Of a stretch of DNA of 64,000 bases, positions 20,871 to 29,851 are shown in pieces; within the stretch, counting starts at the first letter, position 1, and each line of letters begins with the position of its first letter. The position numbers and the translations under genes were made by a program. The notes below the pieces were generated by a model. The model worked only from the letters and a program-made list of their open reading frames with translations. It was not told the origin of the DNA and did not search any database. Origin of the DNA: UBA6623 sp965238125 (GTDB lineage Bacteria; Acidobacteriota; Terriglobia; Bryobacterales; UBA6623); assembly GCA_965238125.1 (NCBI GenBank), contig OZ250179.1, positions 3,038,001-3,102,000 of the forward strand, in the 5' to 3' direction.

Positions 20871-22640
20871 ATGAGCAAAGAGAACGCTTCATCCCGGCCG
20901 GGGCCCGAGAACGGCAAAAATGCGCGGCGGCCCTTGCTTTTGTATCCGCCGAGCGTTGCCTACTTCACGATGGAGGCGGCGCTGGATGCCGCGATACCGA
21001 CCTATAGCGGCGGCCTCGGCGTATTGGCGGGCGACACCTTGCGTTCGGCCGCCGACTTGGGCATTTCCATGGTGGGCGTGACGTTGCTCCACCGCCAAGG
21101 GTATTTCGAGCAGAAGCTCGACGCGGAGGGCAACCAGACCGAGGAGCCGGTAACCTGGGAACCGGCCGAGCATCTCGATCGCATGGATCCTCTCGTCACT
21201 TTGACGATGGAAGGGCGGCCGGTGCATGTTTGTTGTTGGCGTTTCCAAGTCCACGGCGTCAACGGCCACATCGTGCCGGTGTATTTGCTCGACAGCGACG
21301 TCAGCCCCAACAGCGAGTGGGACCGGGGATTGACCCAACACCTCTATGGCGGCGATGAGCACTACCGCCTCTGCCAGGAGTTTATCCTCGGCGTGGGCGG
21401 CGTACAGATTCTGCGCCAGTTGGGGCATGCCGACGTCGAGACGTTCCACATGAATGAAGGGCATTCGGCCTTCATGGTGCTGCGGTTGCTCGAGCGGCAG
21501 CTTTCTAAAAGCGGCCGGCGTTTGCCGGGCGAAGAAGACCTCGATGCCGTGCGGGCGAAATGCGTCTTCACGACGCATACGCCGGTTCCGGCGGGGCACG
21601 ACGCGTTCCCCGAAGACCTGGTACGACGCGTGTTGGGCGAAGAGCGCACGACGCTGCTGTTTTCGACCGGCTTCAGCGGCGCGTCGAAGGTCAACATGAC
21701 GCACCTGGCGCTGCATCATTCCAACTACGTCAACGGCGTCGCCATGCGCCACGGTGAAGTCTCGCGCGAGATGTTTCCCAACTACCGCATCAAAGCGCTC
21801 ACCAACGGCGTGCACGCCATGACGTGGACGGCGCGAGCCATGCAGGAAGTCTTCGACCGCGAGATTCCCGAATGGCGCCACGACAACATCTACTTGCGCT
21901 ATGCGAGGAATATTCCGTTGGAAGCGATTCGGGAGGCGCACTCGCGGTCAAAGCGCGCCCTGCTGCGGGCGGTCAAGGAAAACACTGGCGTTGCGCTCGA
22001 CCAAGACGCGATGACCATCGGTTTCGCGCGGCGGGCAACGGGCTACAAGCGGGCGGACCTGGTTTTTTCCGACCTCAATCGGCTAAAGGAGATCGCCTCG
22101 GCGGCGGGTCCGCTGCAGATCGTTTTCGGAGGCAAGGCGCACCCGAAAGACACCGGTGGCAAGGACCTGATTCGGCGCGTATTCGAAGCCTCCCGGAAGT
22201 TGGGAGAAGCCGTCAAGGTCGTCTACGTCGAAAACTACGACATGACCTGGGGCGAGCGCATTTGCAGCGGCGTCGACCTGTGGCTGAACACCCCCGAAAA
22301 GACCCGCGAGGCGTCGGGCACGAGCGGCATGAAGGCGGCGTTGAACGGGGTGCCGAGCTTGAGCGTGCTCGACGGCTGGTGGATCGAAGGGCACATTGAA
22401 GGGATCACCGGCTGGGCGATCGACGACGAGGGTGAAGATGAGAACGAGGGTAGCGACGCGGAAGCGGAATCGCTCTACGACAAGCTCGAGAAGGTCATCT
22501 TGCCGATGTATTACCAACAGCCCGAGGAATACGCGCTCGTCATGCGCTCGGCCATCGCCCTCAACGGGACATTCTTCAATACCCAGCGCATGGTCATGCA
22601 ATACGTATTTAACGCCTACTCGACCAACGCGGCGGGCTGA
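20871..22640 (+). CDS. glgP: Alpha-glucan (glycogen) phosphorylase, short form
   Basis: A 589-residue GT35 enzyme releasing glucose-1-phosphate from alpha-1,4-glucans with pyridoxal phosphate. It has YFTMEAALDAAIPTYSGGLGVLAGDTLRSAADLG near the N-terminus, THTPVPAGHDAF at about 235-246, NGVHAMTW, the GYKRADL motif and the PLP-binding EASGTSGMKAALNG with Lys488. It is the compact bacterial/archaeal form (TIGR02094 type), lacking the insertions of the roughly 800-residue E. coli/animal type. The ATG at 20871 is used; the first 25 residues are poorly conserved. An acidic insert (DDEGEDENEGSDAEAE) sits near residue 525. No other glycogen genes are adjacent. Confidence 0.94.
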   Translation: MSKENASSRPGPENGKNARRPLLLYPPSVAYFTMEAALDAAIPTYSGGLGVLAGDTLRSAADLGISMVGVTLLHRQGYFEQKLDAEGNQTEEPVTWEPAEHLDRMDPLVTLTMEGRPVHVCCWRFQVHGVNGHIVPVYLLDSDVSPNSEWDRGLTQHLYGGDEHYRLCQEFILGVGGVQILRQLGHADVETFHMNEGHSAFMVLRLLERQLSKSGRRLPGEEDLDAVRAKCVFTTHTPVPAGHDAFPEDLVRRVLGEERTTLLFSTGFSGASKVNMTHLALHHSNYVNGVAMRHGEVSREMFPNYRIKALTNGVHAMTWTARAMQEVFDREIPEWRHDNIYLRYARNIPLEAIREAHSRSKRALLRAVKENTGVALDQDAMTIGFARRATGYKRADLVFSDLNRLKEIASAAGPLQIVFGGKAHPKDTGGKDLIRRVFEASRKLGEAVKVVYVENYDMTWGERICSGVDLWLNTPEKTREASGTSGMKAALNGVPSLSVLDGWWIEGHIEGITGWAIDDEGEDENEGSDAEAESLYDKLEKVILPMYYQQPEEYALVMRSAIALNGTFFNTQRMVMQYVFNAYSTNAAG

Positions 22641-22898
22641 GGCTTTTTCGAAGGCTGAGCAAGCCGGTCCTATCGAGGCCTCGGAAGGCCTGGGGTCGTC
22701 GCCCAAGTTGTCCCATCCCCGACCACTCGAAATTTCCCAGGGTATGTCCTGAGCGCCGGCGGAAGGGGTGCGCGACATAAATATGGGAGAATCGGCGGCA
22801 CGAGCGCCAGCCCGCATTTCTCACCGCCTGACGAGCAAAGCACACGATAGGCCCGCCATTACTTCGTTGCGCTTGCTCGCCGTGCTCACCGTACTAAA

Positions 22899-24564
22899 CC
22901 AGGATTTCCATTTTGGCCCTGGCACGGTCACAGGATACACCCCCGCTGCGCCGAATACCACGTCTTTTCGCGCTGAACCCTGCACATCACCTCCGCCGGT
23001 AGGCGCCAGGGCTCGTCCGTCCGCTCACAGACGTTGATTGAGCGGACTGAACGGCGCTCCGGCCGACACTGCTCCCTGCGAAACCTTTTTGGAGCCAAAA
23101 ACTGTTGATCCTCGCCCGGGCAACGCTACCCACCCGGCACAGGCAGCGCCCAGATCCTATGCAGCATGTCACCGAACAGCCGCCGGTTCAGATGCCCCTC
23201 CGCCAGCAGCAACCAGTAGTAGCGAGCATGCTTGACCAGCCGACCGCCGGTCTTCATCAACCTGTGTTGCAAACTCGTTAGCGACCAGCTTTTGATTCGC
23301 TGCGGCAGCCCTAGCCGCCGCCACAGGTTGCCCAGATTGTAGGCCAGCACGCTGAGTTGCAGCCGTACCTCGTTGGCTCGGAAGCGGTGACACGACAAGC
23401 GGGTCCAGTGCGTGGCCTGTTTGCCTTCTTTGATCCACTGCTCCGCCGTGCCGCGCTTGTTGTAGAACCGCACGACCGAGCGGCTCGGCAAGCTCATGCT
23501 CGTCACGACAAATCCGACGCGCGGGAATAGTTCGCCCTGGTGATGCTCGACCTTGGCGACAACTCGCCTTGCCTTCGACCAGCTCTCGGCCTGATAGCGA
23601 AAACTCTTGTAGCGCACTAGGGGCTTGGCGTTCGGCCTGCCCGGTGGCCGAAACAGGATGTCCTCGATCTTCAGTTCCAGGCTCTTGTTCGCCGGGATGC
23701 GAATCACGTAGTCCACGCCGCGCTCCTCCATCGCCTCGTAGATCTCGGGCTTGGCGAAGGCGGCGTCGGCGCGGAACGTCACCTGTTTGCCCTCCGCCTG
23801 TTGTCGTTCGATCTCCGGCAGTAGCAGCTCGTCCCAGTCCTCGGCGCTGTGCACGTTGCCGGGACGCAGCTTCGCGCCTAGGCAGTCGCCGTGCTGGTTG
23901 AACAGCAACAGCGGGTGATAGCAGAGGGACTCAAAATGGCCGTTGTAGGCACTGCCTTCCTGTTGGCCGTGGACGGGGCTCTCCGTGGAGTCCATGTCGA
24001 GCACCACGCGGTCTGAACCGTCGGGAGCTTCGGCTTGCGCGACCAGCTCCCGGTTCACTGCCATCAGCCCCAGCAAGTTCTCTTCGCTCGCCAGCATCTC
24101 CGTCTCGAAGCCATGCAGCGTCGAGGTCAAGGCTGCTCCGCGATCCCAGTTCCTCTTCGAGCCGATCAAGCGAAAGGTCGGATCGGCGGATACTCGAACG
24201 GCGTCATTGAGGTCCTCGTAGCCAGCGAGTCGGCTGTAGACCGACTGCCGCAGCAGATCGGCCAGCGGGAACTTCTTGTTCAAGCCTTGTCGCGAGTCGC
24301 TGAGATGCTCGTCGATCAGCTTCCCGAGTCCGAGTCGTTCATCCAGTTCGCGAACGAGAATCAGACCGCCATCCGAGGTGACTCGCGATCCTTGGAAATC
24401 GACTTTGAGAAATCCATTGAACGTGAGCTGAAACGGCTTGTTTTCTTTTTCACCCATCGGGTGTTGACCTCCATGGCGTCCTTATCGGGCTCTAGCCCCT
24501 ATCAATAAAGACGCTGAAGGTCGCTGGATGGTCTGAAGCTCATACATCAAATTGAAAATGCGGG
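22899..24564 (-). mobile_element. IS1380-family insertion sequence, copy 2
   Basis: A 1666-bp element flanked by the 5-bp direct repeat CTAAA (22894-22898 and 24565-24569). The ends are CCAGGATTTCCATTTTGG and, reading inward from 24564, CCCGCATTTTCAATTTGA, an imperfect inverted repeat. It inserted at the CTAAAGCC module inside an R1 small element. It matches copy 3 almost base for base over its whole length. Confidence 0.95.
23126..24457 (-). CDS. IS1380-family DDE transposase, copy 2
   Basis: 443 residues, full length, with the same D-D-E blocks as copy 1. It differs from copy 3 at only three residues I can see (KFPLADLL against KFVLADLL, ELKIEDI against ELEIEDI, SVLAYNL against SVPAYNL), which indicates recent transposition. 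Confidence 0.95.
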   Translation of the reverse strand: MGEKENKPFQLTFNGFLKVDFQGSRVTSDGGLILVRELDERLGLGKLIDEHLSDSRQGLNKKFPLADLLRQSVYSRLAGYEDLNDAVRVSADPTFRLIGSKRNWDRGAALTSTLHGFETEMLASEENLLGLMAVNRELVAQAEAPDGSDRVVLDMDSTESPVHGQQEGSAYNGHFESLCYHPLLLFNQHGDCLGAKLRPGNVHSAEDWDELLLPEIERQQAEGKQVTFRADAAFAKPEIYEAMEERGVDYVIRIPANKSLELKIEDILFRPPGRPNAKPLVRYKSFRYQAESWSKARRVVAKVEHHQGELFPRVGFVVTSMSLPSRSVVRFYNKRGTAEQWIKEGKQATHWTRLSCHRFRANEVRLQLSVLAYNLGNLWRRLGLPQRIKSWSLTSLQHRLMKTGGRLVKHARYYWLLLAEGHLNRRLFGDMLHRIWALPVPGG

Positions 24565-24806
24565 CTAAAGCCTTAAGGGAGAAGGCCCGCTGAAGCGGCC
24601 TCGCCGCCTAGGCGAAGCCGTCAAACCGGCCCTGCAAGGGCCGGCCTACTTGCAACCCAAGCCCGGTGAACCGGGCTGAGCGTGGCCTTCCGACCACGCC
24701 TCTGTTTCTACTGCCCGCATTGCGAGAGGTAACGTCCCACGTTTATGTCGCACGCCCCAGCGGAAGTCTGCCAACCTTGTTACGCAGGTCCCCGGCGGGG
24801 AACGTC

Positions 24807-25433
24807 ATGAGGCAAAGAAACGCTGTTCTGCTCGGATTGGTAGCTCTCGTTGTCGTGTTTTATGCTGGAGGATCGACCGTCCACTACTTCGGCCGGGCCA
24901 GCTTCGATCAGCCGATCGTTATCCAAGAGTTCAGCACGGATGGCAAAGCGGATTGGGTCCGGCTCTACAACAGGACCGACGAACCCTACTCCCTCGCCGG
25001 GATGGTGCTTTCCGATGGGGGGAATACGTTTTCTCTGCCGGATGCTGATCAGATACCAGCCATGGGGACGTTCACCGTCGCTTCTTCACGGGACAAGAAA
25101 AAACTCAAGGCAGAGAACGTAGAGGTGGATGCGTACTGGGAGGGATGGGGCATCAACGACAATGAAATCATTCTGGTGTACAACGAAAACGATCGGTCGA
25201 TCGTGGACTACTACATCCCCCAAAAGGCGGGAATGGGCGCGCAAGGTATGAAAAGCGCCGGGGTGCTCAGATTTTCGGAGATCCTCGATTTGCTCGAGGT
25301 CTTCGAGCACCTCGACGGCGCCTGGAGTGCGCTGCTCGCGTTGGCGGGATGGTTCGCGCGGCGGCTGTGGCCTGACTCCGCCGAGGGGAAGAAACCCCGC
25401 GAAAATCCCGAGGTACAGGCCGCCACCGTGTAG
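24807..25433 (+). CDS. Exported or membrane-anchored lamin-tail-domain protein
   Basis: 208 residues. The start at 24807 gives a basic then hydrophobic N-terminus (RQRNAVLLGLVALVVVFYAGG), a signal anchor; the frame upstream runs into the R1 repeat and is not used. Residues about 35-95 resemble a lamin-tail domain (IQEFSTDGKADWVRLYNRTDEPYSLAG, LSDGGNTFSLP), a beta-sandwich common in secreted bacterial proteins. A second hydrophobic stretch (WSALLALAGWFARRLW) lies near the C-terminus. Function unknown. It directly follows the R1 element, which may have replaced its upstream region. Confidence 0.65.
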   Translation: MRQRNAVLLGLVALVVVFYAGGSTVHYFGRASFDQPIVIQEFSTDGKADWVRLYNRTDEPYSLAGMVLSDGGNTFSLPDADQIPAMGTFTVASSRDKKKLKAENVEVDAYWEGWGINDNEIILVYNENDRSIVDYYIPQKAGMGAQGMKSAGVLRFSEILDLLEVFEHLDGAWSALLALAGWFARRLWPDSAEGKKPRENPEVQAATV

Positions 25434-25477
25434 CGGCGGATACAACGGATTTTCACACGGCGCTGAAAACCTTCGTC

Positions 25478-26326
25478 TTACCCCTGAACGACGGGGTTGC
25501 TCAACACCCCGATCCCGTCGATTTCGACTTCGACGATGTCGCCGGCCTTCATCGGGCTGGTCGAGCCGGGCGTGCCGGTGTAGATGACGTCGCCGGGAAC
25601 GAGCGTCAGATAGCGGCTCACGAAGCTCACGACTTCGGGCGGGCCGAAGAGCAGGTCGCTGACGAGCTGTTTCTGTTTGACTTCGCCGTTGAGCCGGAGT
25701 TGGATCCAGGACTTGTTGTAGTCGAGCCCGACGGCGATCGACGGCCCCAGCGGCGCAAACGTATCGGAGCCCTTGGCGCGCCACCACTGCACGTCTTTCT
25801 TGTCGCCCTTCGTTCCGTTCTGCCAATTGCGGTCGCTGACGTCGTTGCCGCAGGTGTAGCCGAGGATGTAATCGGGCGCGTCTTCCACGGAAACGTTGTG
25901 GGCCTTCTTGCCCATCACGATGACGAATTCGGCCTCGTAGTGGACGTCTTTTGCACCGGGCGGAATGACGATGTTGCCGCCGGGATGCTGCAGCGCTGTC
26001 GGAGGTTTGTAGAAAATCTCGGGATTGGCGGGCGGTTCGCGGTCGCCGAGGTGGCTCTTATAGTTCAGGCCGACGGCCAGGACCTTGGGCGGCTCGATGG
26101 GATAGAGCAACGTCACGTCCTCGAGAGCGACCTTATCGCCGGCCGGTTCGCGGGCGCCGAAAAGGTCTTCCGAAATCGGTTGAATGCTTGTGCCGTCGAG
26201 GATGCCGAAGGAGACCGTGCCTCCCTGCTCGTAACGGACGTAGTGAGTCACGGATGAACCCGACTGGGCCATAGCTGCACCTCCTGCCGCCATGGCGGCG
26301 AGAAACGTTCTGCGAGTGGTTGTCAT
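25478..26326 (-). CDS. Tat-exported fumarylacetoacetate-hydrolase-family protein
   Basis: 282 residues. A twin-arginine signal (TTRRTFLAAMAAGGAAMA) precedes an FAH-fold domain with PPKVLAVGLNYKSHLGD, the metal-binding-type EAEFVIVMGKKA, GYTCGNDVSDRNWQ and the terminal block LTLVPGDVIYTGTPGSTSPMKAGDIVEVEIDGIGVLSNPV. FAH-family enzymes hydrolyse or decarboxylate acylpyruvate-type substrates; which one is unknown. It is the second of a tandem pair, 25 bp downstream of its paralogue on the same strand. Export by Tat suggests a cofactor- or metal-loaded folded enzyme working outside the cytoplasm. Confidence 0.88.
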   Translation of the reverse strand: MTTTRRTFLAAMAAGGAAMAQSGSSVTHYVRYEQGGTVSFGILDGTSIQPISEDLFGAREPAGDKVALEDVTLLYPIEPPKVLAVGLNYKSHLGDREPPANPEIFYKPPTALQHPGGNIVIPPGAKDVHYEAEFVIVMGKKAHNVSVEDAPDYILGYTCGNDVSDRNWQNGTKGDKKDVQWWRAKGSDTFAPLGPSIAVGLDYNKSWIQLRLNGEVKQKQLVSDLLFGPPEVVSFVSRYLTLVPGDVIYTGTPGSTSPMKAGDIVEVEIDGIGVLSNPVVQG

Positions 26327-26351
26327 TTCTTTCGCCTCGCGCTTTCGTACT

Positions 26352-27215
26352 TCAGCCGGCGACGACCGGGTTGCGCAACACGCCGATGCCGTCGATTTCG
26401 ACTTCCGCCGTATCGCCCGCCTTCATGGCGCTGGTTTCACCGGGCGTTCCGGTAAAGATCACGTCGCCGGGCAGCAGCGTAACGTATTGGCTGATGAAAC
26501 TGACGGTTTCGGCCGGTTTGTGGATCAGGTCGGCCAAAGCCCGTTCTTGCTTGACTTCGCCGTTGAGTCGCAGCCGAATCATCGATTTTTCGAAATCGAG
26601 GCCGGTCGCGATCACCGGTCCCATGGGCGAGAAGGTGTCCGCGCCCTGGGCCCGCCACCACTGCATGTCGGCCTTGTCGCCTTGCGAGCCGCCTTGCCAG
26701 TTTCGTTCGCTGACGTCGTGGCCGCAGGTGTACCCTAAGATGTGCGCCGGCGCTTCCTCAACCGAAACGCGTTGTGCTTTCTTGCCGATTACGATCACGA
26801 ATTCCGCCTCGAAATGCAGGTCTTTCGAATCGGCGGGAACGATGATCGGGTCGTCGGGGTTTTGCAGCGACGAGATGGGTTTGTAGAAGGGCTCGGGGTG
26901 GTCGGGAACGGCCTGATCTTCGTCGAGGTGACTGCGGTAGTTGTCGGCGAGAGCGAAGACTTTCGTGGGCTCGACCGGGTAGAGCAATTTGACGTCGCTT
27001 GCCTCGACGGTCGCTCCGCTCGGCGTGCGCGCGCCGAACAAATCGCCCTCGATTTCCGAAATCGTATCGCCGTTCAGTATGCCGAATTTGACCGTGCCGC
27101 CGTGTTCGTAGCGCACATAGCGCGTCACGCCGGCATAGGGGTCCGGCCCCGAACAGGCCCAGGTCGCGAAACCGCCGGCGACCACGCCGAGAAACCCTCT
27201 TCTAGATGAACGCAT
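26352..27215 (-). CDS. Exported fumarylacetoacetate-hydrolase-family protein, probable lipoprotein
   Basis: 287 residues, a paralogue of the adjacent 25478-26326 gene with the same motif order (EAEFVIVIGKKA, GYTCGHDVSERNWQ, LTLLPGDVIFTGTPGETSAMKAGD). The N-terminus SSRRGFLGVVAGGFATWAC combines a Tat-like RR motif with a possible lipobox cysteine, so it may be a Tat-exported lipoprotein. GAGGAG lies 9 nt before the ATG at 27215, supporting this start. Promoter-proximal member of the pair. One predicted active-site region reads FALADNYRSHLDE where the paralogue has LAVGLNYKSHLGD, so the two probably differ in substrate. Confidence 0.87.
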   Translation of the reverse strand: MRSSRRGFLGVVAGGFATWACSGPDPYAGVTRYVRYEHGGTVKFGILNGDTISEIEGDLFGARTPSGATVEASDVKLLYPVEPTKVFALADNYRSHLDEDQAVPDHPEPFYKPISSLQNPDDPIIVPADSKDLHFEAEFVIVIGKKAQRVSVEEAPAHILGYTCGHDVSERNWQGGSQGDKADMQWWRAQGADTFSPMGPVIATGLDFEKSMIRLRLNGEVKQERALADLIHKPAETVSFISQYVTLLPGDVIFTGTPGETSAMKAGDTAEVEIDGIGVLRNPVVAG

Positions 27216-27267
27216 CGGAAGCTCTCCTCATTTGTACCGGGGGATAGTGTAGCACGGCGAGGGCCGG

Positions 27268-27395
27268 CGTGGCGTGAGCGTCCACGCTTGCCGCGAACCG
27301 ATTCGTCGGTTCGTGTCTCCGAGTTTGCGGGTACTCGTAATGGGAAACACGAACTGATGAATCGGTTCGCGGCAAGGCTGGAGCCTCACGCCACG
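27268..27395. repeat. Long imperfect inverted repeat
   Basis: Two roughly 53-bp arms (27268-27320 and 27343-27395) are inverted copies of each other, both reading CGTGGCGTGAG from the outside and CTTGCCGCGAACCGATTC further in, separated by 22 bp. It lies between the divergent FAH pair and fabV. It could be a miniature element or a very stable hairpin or terminator; no further copy was noticed here. Confidence 0.75.
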
Positions 27396-27589
27396 TCGCC
27401 GGTACGCAGGTCGTCACACAAAGAGTGGAGAATGAGCCCGCTTCATCGGCTTAGCGCGGACTTCCGCTCACACCTCTGTCGCCGCGGAGTGCGAGCAACC
27501 GAAACAGCGGCATGGCCGGCCATCCACGCGCCCGGCCCCTACCCAACCGCCCCATAATGGAAGTTCCCTTACACCGGACCGGCAGAACC

Positions 27590-28786
27590 ATGCCCGAACA
27601 AATCGTTAAGCAACGCACTCGAGGTTTCATCTGCATCAACGCCCACCCGGAGGGCTGCGCCCGTCGCGTCGAGCAACAAATCGAGACAATCGAGCAGGCC
27701 AAACCCGCAGGCGTTGCCGGCCCCAAGAACGTCCTCGTTATCGGAAGTTCAACCGGGTACGGGTTGGCGACCCGGATCGCCGCCGCTTGGGGTTTCGGCG
27801 CCAAGACGCTCGGCGTCTTTTACGAGCGCCCGCCCCAAGGGAACAAAACCGCCTCGGCGGGCTACTACAACAGCGCGGCCTTCGAACGCTTGGCGCGCGA
27901 GCGCGGGTTGTGGGCCGCGAGCATCAACGCCGATGCCTTCTCCGAGGAAGGCAAACGACTGACTCTCGACAAGGTCCGCTCGGAAATGGGTCCGCTCGAT
28001 CTGGTGATTTACAGCGTGGCCTCGCCCCGCCGGACGCATCCGGCGACCGGTGAAACGCTCAACTCCGTCCTGAAGACCCTCGGCGAACCGTTCATCGGAA
28101 AAACGGTCGACATCGCCCGCGGCAGGGTCGGCGAAGTGGCGGTCGGGCCGGCATCGGAACCCGAAGTCGCCGCCACCGTCGCCGTTATGGGCGGCGAAGA
28201 CTGGCAAATGTGGATCGACGCGCTCCTCGACGAGAACCTGCTCGCCGACCGAGCGCGGACCCTCGCCTATTCTTATGTCGGTCCCGAGCTGACTTGGCCG
28301 ATCTACCGCGAGGGAACCATCGGAGCGGCAAAGAAGGATCTCGAGCAAACGGCCCGCCGGCTCGACGCCGACCTCGCCGCCAAGCTTGGCGGAGGCGCCT
28401 GGGTGTCGGTCAACAAGGCCGTCGTCACGCAAGCTTCGGCGGCAATCCCCGTCGTGCCACTCTATCTCAGCTTGCTGCTCCGCGTGATGAAGCAGAAGGG
28501 TCTTCACGAAGGCGTCATCGAGCAGATGGCTCGTCTTGCGTTCGATCACTTGGCCGAGGGCCGCGAAGTCTCGACCGACGCCGACCATTTGATCCGGCTC
28601 GATGATCTGGAAATGCGCGACGACGTGCAGGCGGAGGTCTTGCAACTGTGGGACCGCGTTTCGACCGAAAATATCGACGAGATTTCCGACATCGCCGGGT
28701 TCCGCCGGGAGTTCAACAACCTGTTCGGTTTCGACGTCGATGGAGTGGATTACGAGGCCGCGACAGAAACCGAAATTCTGCTCTGA
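27590..28786 (+). CDS. fabV: Trans-2-enoyl-ACP/CoA reductase FabV
   Basis: 398 residues, the family size. It catalyses the NADH-dependent last reduction step of fatty-acid elongation and is naturally triclosan-tolerant in many bacteria. Seen: the start MPEQIVKQRTRGFICINAHPEGC, nucleotide-binding NVLVIGSSTGYGLATRIAAAWG at about 47-68, and the diagnostic Tyr-(8)-Lys pair Tyr239/Lys248 in WPIYREGTIGAAKKDL. In-frame codons upstream of 27590 are not conserved in the family. Monocistronic; divergent from the FAH pair. Confidence 0.95.
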   Translation: MPEQIVKQRTRGFICINAHPEGCARRVEQQIETIEQAKPAGVAGPKNVLVIGSSTGYGLATRIAAAWGFGAKTLGVFYERPPQGNKTASAGYYNSAAFERLARERGLWAASINADAFSEEGKRLTLDKVRSEMGPLDLVIYSVASPRRTHPATGETLNSVLKTLGEPFIGKTVDIARGRVGEVAVGPASEPEVAATVAVMGGEDWQMWIDALLDENLLADRARTLAYSYVGPELTWPIYREGTIGAAKKDLEQTARRLDADLAAKLGGGAWVSVNKAVVTQASAAIPVVPLYLSLLLRVMKQKGLHEGVIEQMARLAFDHLAEGREVSTDADHLIRLDDLEMRDDVQAEVLQLWDRVSTENIDEISDIAGFRREFNNLFGFDVDGVDYEAATETEILL

Positions 28787-29082
28787 GCCTCTTAGACGGC
28801 CTTGTCCGCAAGCCCGAAGCCGACGTGTTGGGGGGACTAACAATTTTGGATTTGGCCGATAAAAATTATCTTCTTGCCTAACAGCCGATTGTCTCGTAGA
28901 GTCGAAGGAGTGAAAGGGAACGAAGTTTCTATCGCTCCTCGGATTCAGTCGAAAGCGCCGATGTCGGGCGCGACTTGGGTCCGAGGCGACTTTTTTTGAG
29001 TCGGTCCCTGACCTGTCCGATGGGGAGTGGGGCATCCCCCCCGCCCTACTTCCCCCTCCCCTCATACCCGGAAAACGATCGC

Positions 29083-29673
29083 CTAAGCTCCCGGACGCGG
29101 AGTTAACGGCACGCCCCTTGCGCACAGCGGACATGCCTCCGGGGCCCAGATGATATTCGGCTCTTCCGCAAGGGCTTCAAGAGACACGGATGCCTCTTCC
29201 GCGAGTTGCGCGGGTGTCCTCCCCAACGCGAGGAGCGTCCCGACGGCAACAACGTCGGCGGAGCATTGAGCGAGATCGAGCATCGTTCCGCGAACCGCCG
29301 ATCCCGCGTTGATGACGTCGTTGACGACCGCCACGCGGCGGCCTGCTAAGTTCCGGAGCTCGGCCGGCAAATGATAGCTGACCGGGAAAAGCCCCTGCGC
29401 GTCGGGGTCGCGACGCGGCTCTGCGTAGACGAATTCCAAGTCCATTTCCAAGGCGACGAGAAGCCCAACGAAAGCGCCCTCAACGAACGGACCGCAAATG
29501 ACCTCAGCGCGGTACAGCGAGAGTCGTTGTGCGAGTTCAGCCGCAAGCGGACGGACGGCGGCCGGTGTCCGGCATAGGGATTCAAGATCGAGCCAAAGTT
29601 CCCCGTGATGGCCCGATTCCAGCACGAAGTGGCCGCGCCGCGCCTTCAGCAGATTGGCCAAGTCTTCGCGCAT
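29083..29673 (-). CDS. Orotate phosphoribosyltransferase-like protein
   Basis: 196 residues from the Met at 29673; an in-frame ATG ten codons upstream is possible. Type-I phosphoribosyltransferase signs are FVLESGHHGELWLDLESL, as in PyrE N-termini, and the PRPP loop AVVNDVINAGSAVRGT, where PyrE proteins have V-(D/E)-D-(V/I)-x-T-x-G. One acidic residue of the loop is replaced by Asn, and Thr by Asn. The C-terminus EACPLCARGVPLTP carries a CxxC unlike canonical PyrE. It could be a genuine orotate enzyme or a related transferase. No pyrimidine genes are adjacent. Confidence 0.75.
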   Translation of the reverse strand: MREDLANLLKARRGHFVLESGHHGELWLDLESLCRTPAAVRPLAAELAQRLSLYRAEVICGPFVEGAFVGLLVALEMDLEFVYAEPRRDPDAQGLFPVSYHLPAELRNLAGRRVAVVNDVINAGSAVRGTMLDLAQCSADVVAVGTLLALGRTPAQLAEEASVSLEALAEEPNIIWAPEACPLCARGVPLTPRPGA

Positions 29674-29851
29674 CGACCTTAGATTCCCTCCGCAGTCTCT
29701 CAAAGCGCTGCGGGAACGGCTTCGTCGTCAGGGGCACGGCAAGACGCCCCCCGCAATCGAGCAGTGACGACCCGATGATACGATACCGTCAACACCGCTT
29801 AGAGGAGCGTGGCGAGGCCGCCAATCGGGCAGCCGTTCAAAGAGATGTGAG

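Larger units (their letters stand above)
22766..24758. mobile_element. R1 small inverted-repeat element split by IS1380 copy 2
   Basis: The left terminal repeat (22766, GGGTGCGCGACATAAATATG) and the inverted right repeat (ending 24758) are flanked by near-identical 8-bp duplications, GGCGGAAG (22758-22765) and AGCGGAAG (24759-24766). Removing IS1380 copy 2 and its CTAAA duplication leaves about 322 bp. This closely resembles the element at 45410, with the hairpin modules GGCCTGCAAGGGCC-type, CCCGGTGAACCGGG and CGTGG...CCACG in the same order. It has no coding capacity, so it is non-autonomous. Confidence 0.8.

Noticed and set aside
28787..29082. Possible regulatory RNA between fabV and the PyrE-like gene
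   Set aside because: Only a short CGACT/AGTCG stem with a T-rich loop near 28987-29003 was seen; not enough for a terminator or riboswitch call.
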